DNA of 64,000 nt from Papilionanthe hookeriana x Papilionanthe teres (Eukaryota; Streptophyta; Magnoliopsida; Asparagales; Orchidaceae). The notes beneath the pieces were generated by a model. The model had not been told where the DNA came from. It saw only the letters and a program-made list of their open reading frames with translations, and searched no databases. Location: positions 74,143,283-74,207,282 of the forward strand of contig CM040427.1 in NCBI GenBank assembly GCA_022702705.1, read 5' to 3'. Numbering within the stretch: position 1 is the first letter of the stretch; each line of letters begins with the position of its first letter. Positions 10,680-22,099 of this stretch are shown here, one piece after another. The position numbers and the translations under genes were made by a program.

Positions 10680-13600
10680 TGTCGGCCGCATTAAGATGCT
10701 GCGTCTTTTGTTTTTTTAAATTTAATGGATATATGCGTATTAGTTTTGAAAATAAGATTTTTTAAATTTTAAAATATTAGAATGAGAATGGACGGATCTC
10801 GTTCGTTTAGCGGTTTGAATGAACGAGCGCAATATCGCGAGTAACGCATCTATTAGAAGAATAGACACCTACTCGACAATATCGCTCGATCAAATAAGCC
10901 ATAAAATTCATGACATCAGTTAGATCTGCGAATTTTTATGTGGGCCAAACAAGTTCCACTATTTAATACGAAAAGAATTAAATAGGGTTTATATTATACG
11001 GAGTGCTTTAAAACTCACTATAGAGGCGAGCCGCATAGTTAATTACTCCTCAAACGATCGAAGTCACTTGAGAGAACTCTCGATTTAGATCGCGGGTTTC
11101 TATCTTCGCGAATTCGAAAAGGTAGAGTTTTCGACGAAATTTGGTAGTAGGAAATCCGATAGGTGAAAGGCGCGAGGAGGAACGAGTTATTTACGGAGTC
11201 GAAGAAGAAGGGTAGGGGATGTCGCGAGATCTCGAGAGACGTCCGGAGTCTATCATATGGTTGAGGCTTTGAATTTTGGAAAGAGATTTATTTTAATTTC
11301 GATCCATGCAAATTAATTATAGGGATTACGTTTGCGTAATGTCCGATTATGCTAACTACGCGAAAGACGGGAGGGCTTACGTCGTATCGGACGACAACCT
11401 CGGAAACACAAGCGAGTTAGGGCTTATATCGCACGGGAGGGTGTCTGCAAGGCACAAAAGAAAGGTGAGGATTTATGCTGCACTAGGCGAAGCTACCCGA
11501 AGTCACAGGGGCTTGTTATTTAAAGCTAAAGAATGGTTTCTTCGATGTCGACACGGGTTTCTTCGAAGGAGATGGCCGTCTTTGCCCAGCGTGCTCCGAG
11601 CTCCACGTCGTAGCAAGGCAACGAGTTTAGATTTCAAGTCTTAAGTTAAAGTGAGCGTCTTAGTCGTTTATTTATTTTTATTGCGAGTGAGTGTGTCTGA
11701 TGCGTGGCATGAGTAAGCGAAAAGAAACGGTGCGCGTAGCACATGTTATAGCAAGCTAAACGATGAACGTAGTACATGTTTAAACGGGAGTATCTTAAGC
11801 TATGCGAGAAGTAACATCTTATAAAAGGTAAAACATCTTTGAGCGAGGAGAAAGTACGGAAGTGTAAAACATCTTAATGAGTATATGCTTGAAAGTAAAC
11901 GTGCTAGGCTAAACGGGAGTATACTGTTGAAAAGTAAAATATAATGACGAGTATAATAGTAAGGAAAGTAAAAACTATCGCAGAAGTCCGAGTATCTTTC
12001 TGCTTATCCTCAGTATGTATTACTGCATTCTTGTTATTATTTTTTCTTATTTCTACGGCAAATTTGTCGATTACCAAAGAGCGGGAGTAGAAGTAGTAAG
12101 TGAAAGCGGCACTGGCTAAACGAAGTCTTATGGTGTGTACGAAGAAAGTAAAGTCTGAAAACCAACGATAGAAACGAAGGAAAACGGCGAGAAGCGAGGA
12201 AAATCGCGAGAAGAAAGCTAAAGTCGAGAAAAAAGAAAAGAAACGTCAGTAGAAAACTCGAGAAAAGCCGCAACGAAAACAACAAGCTAGTAGAAAGCTA
12301 TAAGCACGTGAGAAAACCACGAGACAATCCGCTAAACTCATGGCGAACCATAAGAAAGCCGTGGGCCTCTGGAAAGAAAGACCGTAAGCACGGTGGTGTT
12401 TCGGACTCGGAGACTATCTTAATATTCGGACTGAGTCTTGACTACTTAGGCCAAACTTCTGCGGAAGGCGATCTGATCAGGCTCGAATAGCCCGTAGTGG
12501 ACGCTTTATAAATTTTCATACATTTCTTTTTTTTGTTTTTCATGCGAAAGCAAGACTTGTAGGGAAGTAAATTTTGTGTAGTAGTGGAGGTAATTTTGTA
12601 TTTTTGAAACATATGTATTTTTTTGTTTTAAAACATTTCGGTCAGCGGGTTAGTATCACAATAGAGTAGGTCACGAACGTTGAGGCTGTCGGCGATAGAA
12701 ACCCCGAGGACGGTCGAACGGTTCCGTGGTTCTGCTCTACTCTCGCGAGTCTCGAGTCGGGCGGCCGGTTCCATGGCTCTCGTAATTTTTCTCGTTTTGC
12801 GGTCTCGTCGATGTCACGCGCACTTACGGCGCTAGCTTGATGGCCTCGCATATAACCAGGAGGTTATATATGCACACTACACGTCACTGTGGGTGTGTGC
12901 TCTTAAACGAAAACGAGGTGAAACAGGGACGAGAGGTCGAGAAAGGAGGACGGAAAGCGGCTCGGCTAACACGATTTCGAAAAGAAGTGAGTCGATTTCC
13001 GATAATCGAAAAACACGTAAGTCGCCTGCGGACTCCGGCCAAGCCTCGCACATCTAGAAAAGGACTAAAGGCACATCGATGCTCTCGGAGAAGGTGAAGA
13101 CTAGACCCACAGAACGCACTCCCTTTTCCCAAACAAAGATCGTAAAATCAAGAAAAACATAAAGAGAAAGCCACTGCTCGGGTCACGAGACTCGGGCAGC
13201 TAAGGCGGAAATGCTTCCTGAAAACTCCGAGCTAACCGCATTGATTTTCGATTCTGAAACACGAAGCTTCCCGTGCGTTCTCCGCGGGCTCGGGACTCAA
13301 GTATAGCGATAGGAGAATCGATTAATCTTTGATACGTAAGAAAGGGAATGGACATGGCCGAGGCACGAACTAGCATCAATTTCGCGAAATAAGTCCTCAA
13401 GAAGTATTCCGGATATCGTGCTCAATTTATTTCCCATGAAATAAGCTAGGAAACTCTTCGAATTTCGTTAAATCAATTTCGTAGACAAGTGTAGCAAAGA
13501 GCAAAGCCACCATCACAATAATCATTCCGATAAGGCTCTCGGCCGGGGCTAAAAACGAGACAAAGGCTCGCGGCTCAAGTTACGATAAAGGGGCGACGAA

Positions 13601-15860
13601 GTAAAGCCAGAGCGATTCAAATCGCACGATGAGGCTCACGGCCGATTCCGATGAAAGGACGAGCTTGACAAATCAATTCGATTCCGAGCTCATAACAACA
13701 TGTATAAAGGTATCGACGAAATAGCCATGGGACTTAGATTCACACATAGCCGCACTTAAGCCGATTCAAGACATAGACCAGAGCCACCACTAAGCACTCG
13801 GCTACCTGCAAAGGCAGGCCGAGCCCTCGAGGAGCTCCGAATAAGGGTGCGGCCGAGCCATTAAAGGCATGCCGAGGAAGGTTGCGAGAACGAGCGAGGA
13901 CCGAAACCGAACCTGACAACGGTAAAAGGGGCAGGCTGCAAGAAGCGACAAGCGGAGGCAGAGCCCCCGAAATCGAGAGCGAAGGGAGCGGCTGCCGAAG
14001 CAGCGACGAAACGAAAGAAAAGCGAGCCCCCTACATCAAGCACAAGGGGAGCGGTGCGGGGAGCGGCAAAGCGGAGAGGCAGGAGCCCCGCACATAGGAG
14101 CGAAGGGGCGGCCATAAGGCACACGAAGCGAGAGAAAAACCGAGCGACGGCGAGGGCAGAAACGACCTCGAAGCGAGAGAAAAACAAGGCTCGAAAATAC
14201 CCCGGAATCGAGAGAACAACATGGGTCAAAACCGGGAAAACAAAGCCAGCAAAAACGCTCCAAGCTCTTTTAACATGAAATAAAATTTGCTTCGATCGGG
14301 TTCGCTATGAGCCGAAGTGATGCTTAGAATATAGCTAAACATGAAGCTTAAACGAGCATTTCCATTCATCCAACATATCGAAGATAAGCCTTGACATATT
14401 TCGAACGAAAGTAGGCATAAGGGTTCTCCAAATCAACTTAAAGTCTCCCTAACATGCTTTCTTTTCTTTTTTTTTTTAAACAAAGAAGAAGTAGGCGGAG
14501 CAAAAGAGCAAGCTCCACATGCATATAAGTTGTGCAAACCATTCCATATTTTCACATCCGGCTAACATGAATAAAGAAGAAAGGAGAATAAGAGCATGCC
14601 ATTTAACCAAGAAAACCATGACCGATCCTAGTAAAACAATGCATATATGGCCTCGAAACATAAAAAAATTTGAGCTAAAGATGCTCATACCTCGAGTGTA
14701 CGTCCGAATAAAACACACCAAATCCGACGAGCGAGGTCGAACGGCGTGAACCGAGCCCGAGACCGAGCGGCCGAGCCTCGATAATCTCGAGGAGTAAAGA
14801 AACGACGGGAACTCGACGGCACGGCCCAGAACTCGGAGCCGAGCAACCAACTCGGGGAGAACCGTAAGTAGCGAGAGAAAAAGAAGAGGGAGGAGGAGAA
14901 GCGAGGCAATGGCGGCACGCAATACCGGCTAGCCAAAAACGAGCCGGCCACAAACCTAATCCGAGAGAGCTTTATAGCGCGGCCTCGAGGAGAATAGCCG
15001 GAGGAGAGCAGAACCACTTGCACCGGAGTCTCGGCGGGAGGAAAAGAGACGGGAGGGAGTGGCGACAAAGTCGGCTGAAAAGAGGCGACGAGGGGCGAGA
15101 GTGGCGGCGGGGAAGGCCGAAGAGGCTGCTTGCGGGCGAGGATGCCGGGGAAGTGGCGGCGTACAGGACCATCGTCGAAGCTCGCGCGGGAACCAGAGAG
15201 AAGGCTCGGGCTCGAGAGGAAAAGAGAAAGGCGAGCCCCGGGTGAGAAAAGAAAAAAAAAAGGGTTAGGGTTTAAAATAGGGTTTAAAATAGGAAAAATA
15301 GAATTTATTTAATAAAAATCGGTAAATTTTACGGCGCGGGTCCGCGCTCCAAACACGACAAGTTATACGTCTTTTCCTAGCAAATTCGACGTTCCGGATG
15401 CAACGGCGCGGTCCGTTTCGCGATCCGAGGCCGTTCGGAGAACCTCGTCACCGGTCGAGTCGAAAGTGCGTCAAGTCGATCTCGGCTGAAATTCGACTTT
15501 GATGTCGCTCGTTACGCGTTCGACTTCGATCTTGATCCGTCGAGAATAATTTGAAGACGTCGAGACGTGGCTCGAGGAATTTGTGCTTCAGTAGTGCGAG
15601 AAAATGTGCACGAGGCTATCCTAAGGTCCGAGTGGTCCATAGGAACTCGATTTGGAGTCACTAACGCTAATTCAACCTACTGCCTTGTGGTAGAGGTCGG
15701 GAACTCCGTCAGGGACTCTAAAAGAGTGTCGAAGTGGTTTCGAGCATTCTAAAGCGAGGTGGGCCCGATGCTTAGGAATCTAAGACCGTCGGGAAGCTCC
15801 TAAAGCTAGAACCCTAAATCCTAGGAGGAAAACTAAACCTCGACAAAAACGAGGTCAACA
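10680..15860 (-). repeat. 5' LTR of the Tat/Ogre-like element, complete (about 5.18 kb)
   Basis: In element orientation it begins TGTTGACCTCG at 15860 and ends GACA at 10680, giving TG...CA ends. Its 15860-12519 part is duplicated at 3355-1, and its 10680-11640 part is homologous to 62178-63110. The flanking bases at 15861-15865 (GACCC) would be the 5-bp target duplication, but the partner is outside the window. A T-rich tract and GC-rich stretches recur in both LTRs. It has no credible gene. Confidence 0.85.
15235..15320 (-). promoter_or_regulatory. Candidate core promoter of the 5' LTR with telo-boxes
   Basis: The minus strand carries an AT-rich box (TATTAAATAAATTC, about 15314-15301), then AAACCCTA twice (about 15286-15264), then a poly-T and CT-rich tract. 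It lies about 550-620 bp inside the LTR, a reasonable U3 length. Telo-boxes with pyrimidine-rich starts are known from plant ribosomal-protein and cell-cycle promoters. The role here is inference. Confidence 0.4.
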
Positions 15861-16020
15861 GACCCTAACCTGAATACCAAAGTTTAAAACCTAGGTTATC
15901 AATCTCCTTAGCCTTTTCTCCAACCCATTTAGTTTCTTGAACACAAAAGATATTTATCTTTCTATGAATCATAATATTAACTAATTCCAATAATTTACCA
16001 GTGAGAGTAACTATATTTCA
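15861..16020 (-). pseudogene. LINE fragment, endonuclease domain, interrupted by the LTR element
   Basis: Minus-strand codons from 16020 read as the N-terminal endonuclease part of a plant LINE ORF2. They give NIVTLTGKLLELVNIMIHRK and then INIFCVQETKWVGEKAKEID followed by NLGFKLWYSG. The CVQETKW block carries the catalytic Glu of AP-endonuclease-type domains. The frame ends exactly where the LTR of the 1-15860 element begins, so that element inserted into this LINE. The rest of the LINE should lie left of the window. Confidence 0.8.
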
Positions 16021-17340
16021 AACCAAGTATTAATTTCATGGACTAACTTCTTTACTCGCATACGTCCGTAATGTGGAAACTCTTGCTTATTTGACACTAC
16101 ATCCGAGCACCGGTGTAGCGGCCCTTGCACACTTTTCACTGTATTTAGATCATACAGCACATTGCTTCCAGGGGACGCCCTAGCACTTACATAATGATAA
16201 AAAAGATTAATGTCATAATTTCTTTCGACAAATTTTACACTGGTTGTCGACTACCTAACGCAACACTCCACTTTTAACATCTTTAAACAACAACAAAAAT
16301 TATAATTGTTATTCCTCAAAAGGAAAATTATAACATAGGCAGAATCTAGTAGAAATATAAGTTATTGGCTTTGTAAGTTGATATTCATGATTTCATTGTA
16401 ATTTAGGCATATAGAATGAGAGACATACCTCGCATGCAAATGAGGCTTTAGGGAATCAGTGCTAACATAAAGGTAATCAATTCAACACACATCCACATCA
16501 GAATTTATTTTTGCAGGAAAATAACAGAAGACAATTTAATTTCTATCCTATTCATAATTATACAAGGTTGAGTATGTAACCACATGGGCTAGTTCAACAA
16601 ACAATTACTTGGACCATAATCATAAAGAATAAACTTTCCTAGAAGACAAAATGGTATGACTTTCATTTCTTGGGATAAAAAGATGTAAAATTCTATAGTT
16701 ACGTTTTAACGCAGACTCATACAACTTAACACTACATCTGACACCAATTATGAATAATAAACCATAGCATGGATTTAAGTAACAACAAACGTTGATGAAT
16801 TATAACCATCTTCCCACACTTCCATTAATTGGTCAATAGTTCATATGATCACCTCCCTAAATTATCTTCAAGATATAGTTTTTAATCAAGCCTTCATGAT
16901 CAAGTAATCCCACAGCAACATTCTAGATAGTTATTTATGTGCATCTAGTTGTTCAACCCAACTATGCACTTTAACTAATAGAAACTCTCTTGCACTACTA
17001 ACTACCATATTCGAAAAAGGGAAGACTGCCAAGCAAAAGCAATTGAGGAAGGTTCTTCTATAAATATGATAAATAGTAATTGAAAATTACTTTGGCGAAA
17101 TAAAATATGGCTATGTTTGCTGCTATCACATTAAATTTTGCCACAATAATGTTAGACTTGTTAATGTTGCTCCCCTTAAGTTAATTTTGCCATTTGACTT
17201 TGCTTGAGTTCTTAACAAAATTTATATTTTAACTTTATAAATCAATACATGGCCCTCAATTAAATTATTTAACAATTCAAATGTAAAACATATAACAAGA
17301 ATGCCAGAGTAAAATTGTAAAATCATTATAGCAAGATTAC
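16021..17340. other. Probable large intron or flank of the TPR-like gene
   Basis: This AT-rich stretch follows the 3' donor of the last recognised exon (GT at 17340-17339 on the minus strand). I find no further exon of that gene in it and no other gene. It is either part of a long third intron that now also contains the LINE and the LTR element, or it is unrelated flank. Confidence 0.4.
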
Positions 17341-18560
17341 CAGATTCAATAAATGTGCAACAGTCTTGATGTCACCAATACCCATATATCCCAAAGCTAG
17401 TGTGTCTAATATAGCAGCTTGCTCTATGCCTACATGCCCATCATCCACCTGTTCTTTCACCGTTTCATAATTTGCTTGAAGAACATGTATGGCGTCCTCC
17501 TTGTTCCCACTTTCAACCATGCTTTTGACTTGGGTCAATAATTCTTCCAACTGACTCACAAACTCATCCATATCATGTATTCTCAAATCAGAATTGCAGA
17601 ACGTCTTCAATCTGTTGACAACAAAGAAATATGTCATTCCAGAATCAGATAGATTTTACAACCAGATTACTTATCAGTCCAGAACTTAATCCAAGTGGAA
17701 ATGCTGTTTGAGTTGCCAATCCTGAAATTTTATTTTGAAAATTCCCTATAACACCACCAAAGTAGTAAATCTAAATTATACTTGAAACACTGAAGGGAGA
17801 CTTCATATACTTATTCAAAGCCAATTCAATATTTTTAAAGTGGAAGCAGAACATTGCCGATGAAAAAGAATTGTTACCAGCATCAGAAGTTTCAATGCAG
17901 CACTAAATTTTTTACTTCTTTAGAATCCACCGCTTTAATTGAGCAATCAAATAAACTTCATACGCACATAACATCAAAAAAAAGAAGAATAATGAAAAAC
18001 TGTCTTAAGTTCCATGTAGTAGATGATAATGCATCATTCTGTAAAGCGAAGCCCAAACCATTTGTGAAAAAACAAAGCTTAAATTCAATCACACTAATAG
18101 AAAATCCCATTTCAAAGGTATCTACTAAAAATGCATTCCGCAAAAAATTTACAATCATGCTTTAGGTCCTAAAAGGAAACTTATCCACGAAAAACTAAAA
18201 TACTCGCCTCGGTAGACCTTCCACAGCATCAAAACCAGAAGCAACTAGAGGTTTTGTGCGATTCCTGTGATGCAACCTCAGCAACAGTTTTGCAGGAAAA
18301 CAAGACAGTGGACTTGGGTAAAGGCTAAAATAGGACCGGCCACATCCTCGAAGAGGCCGCAAATCTCGAACAGCGTCTTCAGTTCTCCTGAATTCATTAA
18401 AATAAGAAGAATAAAAAACGCTTCGAACCTGAGCTGGCATTTTATCAAACATATTAACAGCACGGTGGCGTTCAAGTGGAAGCAGGCTCCAATACAAGTG
18501 AAGAGAATACCTTTGACAATAGAATGAAGAGGAATGGAGCCAGCGGAGTGAAGAAGCCAT
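17341..18560 (-). CDS. TPR-like protein, putative mitochondrial targeting; first three exons
   Basis: Exons 18560-18511, 18387-18208 and 17611-17341 join in frame. Exon 1 starts MASSLRWLHSSSFYCQ. Exon 2 continues RRTEDAVRDLRPLRGCGRSY and ends EGLPR. Exon 3 starts LKTFCNSDLRIHDMDEFVSQ and ends GYMGIGDIKTVAHLLNL. Intron 1 is 123 nt, GT-AG. Intron 2 (18207-17612) keeps the frame only with a GC donor (AG|GCGAGT); the nearby GT donor would give a stop soon after. The Ser/Arg-rich, acid-poor N-terminus looks like a mitochondrial or plastid transit peptide. Exon 3 looks like a helical TPR-type repeat (AIHVLQANYETV, ILDTLALGYMGIGDIKTVAH). From memory it resembles the N-terminal part of the Arabidopsis TPR protein SSR1/NDP1, unverified. 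No stop or 3' exons are visible, so the gene is partial here, either continuing past the nested transposons or truncated. Confidence 0.65.
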
Positions 18561-18686
18561 AGTTAACTGTTACTGATAAGTTCCTCTGTTCTTCCGGGCA
18601 GCCACCTTAAAAGGCTTTCTGTCCCCGCTAGCGCGAACAAAGTGCCTTTAGACGGCAGCCCGGGATGTGAATCCAATAAACCGAAA

Positions 18687-18745
18687 TTAGGCTTTTAACC
18701 ATCCGACTTCAAAATTAAGCTTTTAACGATCCGACTTCAAAATCC
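18687..18745. repeat. Short tandem duplication upstream of the TPR-like gene
   Basis: The unit GCTTTTAACSATCCGACTTC followed by AAAAT occurs twice, about 28 bp apart, just left of the MITE. Confidence 0.8.
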
Positions 18746-18755
18746 GCTTAAACTC

Positions 18756-19270
18756 AGGGCTGTAAACGAGCCGAGTTTGTGTTCGGCTCGTTTGATACTG
18801 GCTCGAATTTGAAATTTTTTTATGTTTGAAATAGTTCGTGAAAGGTGTGTTCATTTTCAGCTCGAATTAAATATTCTTGTTCGTGTTCGACTCTAAATTT
18901 GCCGTTAAAATTAATTGGAAATAATATATGCATAGTGTCGGATTCGAATTTGGACCAAATGAATGGAAACAAGACGCATAAGCTACGTTACTACACAAAC
19001 AATTATGATTTAAACTTAAATATAAATATATATAATATATTAATATATAAATAATATATATAATAAATCGTTATATAAATAATTATATGATTATTTTTTT
19101 ATTTAGTTAAAACGAGACGAACACGAGTTTGTGTTCGGCTCGTTTGTGACACGAGCTTAAAAAAATTTGTTCGTGTTCGGCTCGTTTACTTAATGAACGA
19201 GCCGAACACGAGCTACTTCACGAGCCGAACACGAACTGTTCGCCAACAACGAGCTTTTTTGACAGCCCTA
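18756..19270. mobile_element. Mutator-like MITE (515 bp) with 9-bp target duplication
   Basis: The ends are inverted: AGGGCTGTAAACGAGC on the left, and TAGGGCTGTCAAAAAAGCTC when the right end is read on the minus strand. The element is flanked by a perfect 9-bp direct repeat CTTAAACTC (18747-18755 and 19271-19279), the size typical of Mutator-like transposition. Inside are repeated GTTCGTGTTCGGCTCGTTT motifs in both orientations, including a near-perfect hairpin at about 19169-19216. There is no transposase. It lies about 190 bp upstream of the TPR-like start codon, so it may affect that promoter. Confidence 0.8.
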
Positions 19271-19279
19271 CTTAAACTC

Positions 19280-20837
19280 CCAGCCCTAACTTCATAAATT
19301 AGGTGTGATGGTTATTATAAATTTTTATTTTTTTAGAAAAGTCAGACTGCAGTTAGAAAGCGTCACCGCAGATAGGTGCAGTGTGAAAACGTTGTTTTCA
19401 GTATTTTAAAAACTCATAAGCTATCAAAACTCAGTTTACCCAAAACAGGTACGGTGTGTTTTCAAAATGCGACCGCACCAAATAAGCCGCCCCAAACGGG
19501 TCCTTTGATGAGCTGGAGTTGGCTTAAAATCAGCTTAAAAGAAAAATTGATACAAAATTTTAACTCATAACTTGTATTATTTATTTCAATCTAATCTCGA
19601 TCCAAACCAAAATTTTGATCAGTTATCAAGCAATTAAAGATCTTCGAGCTCAATTCACAGCGCTATTGAAAATGCCACCACTCAATTCTCACAGATTCAA
19701 TGACCGGAAAAAAAATTACACAGCTACCAAACAATTCTGACGGATTTACATAACTAACAAAAAGTTTGATATTTATATTTATAACACCTTCGTGTTACAA
19801 ACATACATAAAATGATAGATTTGGTTTTAATAAATTTATATTCTTGAAGTTATGTTAAAATTGTGTGTTATGAATATAAAAATAAAAGATTAATGGTTAG
19901 ATATGTAAGAATTATGGGGTATATATGTTAATGCCCCTTTTAACTTATATAAAAACTTAATACATATGCAATTAAAATACATCAATAAATTAACTTTTTT
20001 ATGTGTGATACAATTTAAGTATTAAAGATTCAGTAAATTTTCATAGAGAAAGTTGATAATTCTATTCTACTAATCATGATTTCAATGATATATCATAAAT
20101 AAAACTATCTGTAAGCTGTTTTTATAAACATTAAACGATTTGGATATCACATATCAAAACTATCTTGAAGTAGGAATACATATAATACCTAATAACAGAA
20201 AAATATGATGCGTCGAATAAATCAGAGCTAGCTTAAAATGTTAAGTGGTTCAACTACCTGTTTTAATTGGATCAAAACGGCTTGAGAACCAATTTACAAT
20301 CATGATTGTACACTCGAATACATGGTAACGAATCACGGAATCGCGGCGCTGTGCCGCGCAACGCGAAACAAAGCGGAACCAAACGGGCAAGCATTTCCTA
20401 TTAACCGACCAGAGAAGCCCACAAATAGATTCAAGTATAATGCGTCCAAGAATCGGCTCAACAAAAAGCAAATTAGCAAACCAATTGCTGGCACACATTG
20501 TCTTCCCTAGACCCTCGCTAGCTCGCAGTTCGTTCAGGGAAACTATTGAACCAAGTCTGCTACTCGTTTACTTGTAGTTTGATATTTTGTGCAGTTACAT
20601 AATGTGCTATAATTCCATGCACATTTTAACGTATGTTACTCTGGATATAAGCCAAGGAAAATGTTAACTAAAAAGTGAGGTCTAACATATGGACCCAAAT
20701 ATTTGTAGTTGATTATACAAAGTACAACATATATTAGTGTTGACTGAGACAATCAATTGAGACTGAGAATGAGGATATTGTTATTCATTACTTAAGTTTT
20801 TGGTTTTCGAATGTGTTCTGAGGAATGAAATATTGAT
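19280..20837. other. AT-rich intergenic DNA
   Basis: I see no gene here. Two segments (about 19320-19530 and 20320-20520) are less AT-rich and carry short motifs like CCAAACGGG that occur at ends of hAT or PIF-type MITEs, but I could not pair ends or find a target duplication. Confidence 0.4.
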
Positions 20838-21890
20838 TTAGGTCATGTTTGGGCTCACTTTTTGTTTTCTTTTAGTATATTTTATTTTTGTTTTAGGTTC
20901 TGTTTTCTATATTAAGAAAACGAGTTTGGCAGTGTATGATTTATTTATTTTTAAAAACAAAAAATATATATAATATATGTTTGATTGAGTATTTTCTATT
21001 TATTTTTTTTCTTTAAATCCTTGAATGTGGCTTCTATGTCCAAATTGGTTATGCCAGGCAACTTAGTTGTGGCTAGTGCACTGAACCCCGTCCAAAGCTT
21101 TCTACAAATGGAAGATGGAAACCTACAAGTGTCAATAAGCATGCATCACCATGACATTCAATTCAACTTAAGATCATATGAAATAACAATTACATGATGT
21201 CAAATATACAAGCAGCTTAGGTGAACTTACAAAAACAGTTTTACAGTGAAAGAAATAAGGGAAGAAAATAAAATAGAATAAACCTTAAATTACCACACAA
21301 GAAAAGCACATCGAGTAGAAAATTTTGGAATCCCCAAACATAACAACAAGAATATCCTTAGGCAGCTAGAGACATCCATCTTGTGGTGCGATGGTTAGGG
21401 CAAAGACAATTATATTATACCCTGAAGGTGATGGCTACCGGTGACGGCGAGGGACCACATAGTGGAGTACTTGTGCTTGTTCGAATTTGATTTTCGAAGG
21501 CCTTCGATCTCGGGATGCCATCCGAAAAGGAGGATGAAGAGATCAAGCGGGACAAAAAGGAAATAGAAGGAGAAGAGCAGTGATGGTGGAAAAGGGCAAG
21601 TCGCCACAAAGGTGTGATCGACATAGTTCAAAGACTCTAGACATAGAAGATCGCTCTCAAGCTCCGCTCTTTCGTGGTCGTGAGAGGGAGATGGTAGTGC
21701 AAAAAAGTTTGTTTACAGATAAAACATATATTTTTCTATTTTGAGTGTTTTAAAAATAAACAAGTTTTGTTTAAAAATAAAATTAAGAAAAAAATAGAAA
21801 AATGATAAACAAACACTTATTTTTGATTTGTTTTATGTTTTTTGTTTCTGAAAATAAACATAAATTAAAATTGATCTCAAACGGCCCCAT
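20838..21890. mobile_element. Possible DNA transposon remnant with A/T-rich inverted subterminal regions
   Basis: The left edge reads GGTCATGTTTGGGCTCA. The right edge on the minus strand reads GGGGCCGTTTGAGATCA. These are imperfect inverted repeats of the kind seen in PIF/Harbinger or hAT MITEs. The adjoining T-rich (20870-20990) and A-rich (21720-21870) arms are roughly complementary. The centre (21030-21700) has ordinary base composition and could be captured host DNA. I see no clear target duplication. Confidence 0.35.
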
Positions 21891-22099
21891 AAGTTTTGAG
21901 GATTTAAAGTTTAATTTGTGTTTTTGAGGATTTGAAGTTTTAAAGTTGTTTTTTGAGAATTTTGATATTTTTAAAGTTTGTGTATTTGAGAAATTTGGAA
22001 TATGAAAGTTTGATTATTGGAGATTTAGAAATTTTGAGTTTTAAGTTTCTTGTATTTCCCATCAATAGGACCCACAATGGGCTCACACTAGGGATTTGA

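Larger units (their letters stand above)
1..15860 (-). mobile_element. Tat/Ogre-like Ty3/gypsy LTR retrotransposon, non-autonomous
   Basis: Two near-identical direct repeats (1-3355 and about 12519-15860) bracket a region with minus-strand gag remains, so the element reads right to left. The right repeat continues to 10680, because 10680-11640 matches the LTR that follows the primer-binding site of a second family member at 62178 onward. That makes the 5' LTR about 5.18 kb. The left LTR lacks roughly its last 1.8 kb because it runs off the window. The internal region is about 7.3 kb and holds ORF1-like and gag-like remains and a minisatellite, with no recognisable protease, reverse transcriptase, RNase H or integrase. 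Very long LTRs plus an ORF ahead of gag are features known for the Tat/Ogre lineage. The lineage call is inference; the LTR pairing is seen directly. Confidence 0.85.

Noticed and set aside
14685..15068. 127-codon minus-strand frame in the 5' LTR
   Set aside because: The equivalent in the 3' LTR (2150-2670) is broken into different frames, and no protein family is recognised.
17854..18165. 103-codon plus-strand frame opposite the TPR-like gene
   Set aside because: It lies in intron 2 of the minus-strand gene, is rich in Lys/Asn/Ser codons from A-rich DNA, and resembles nothing.
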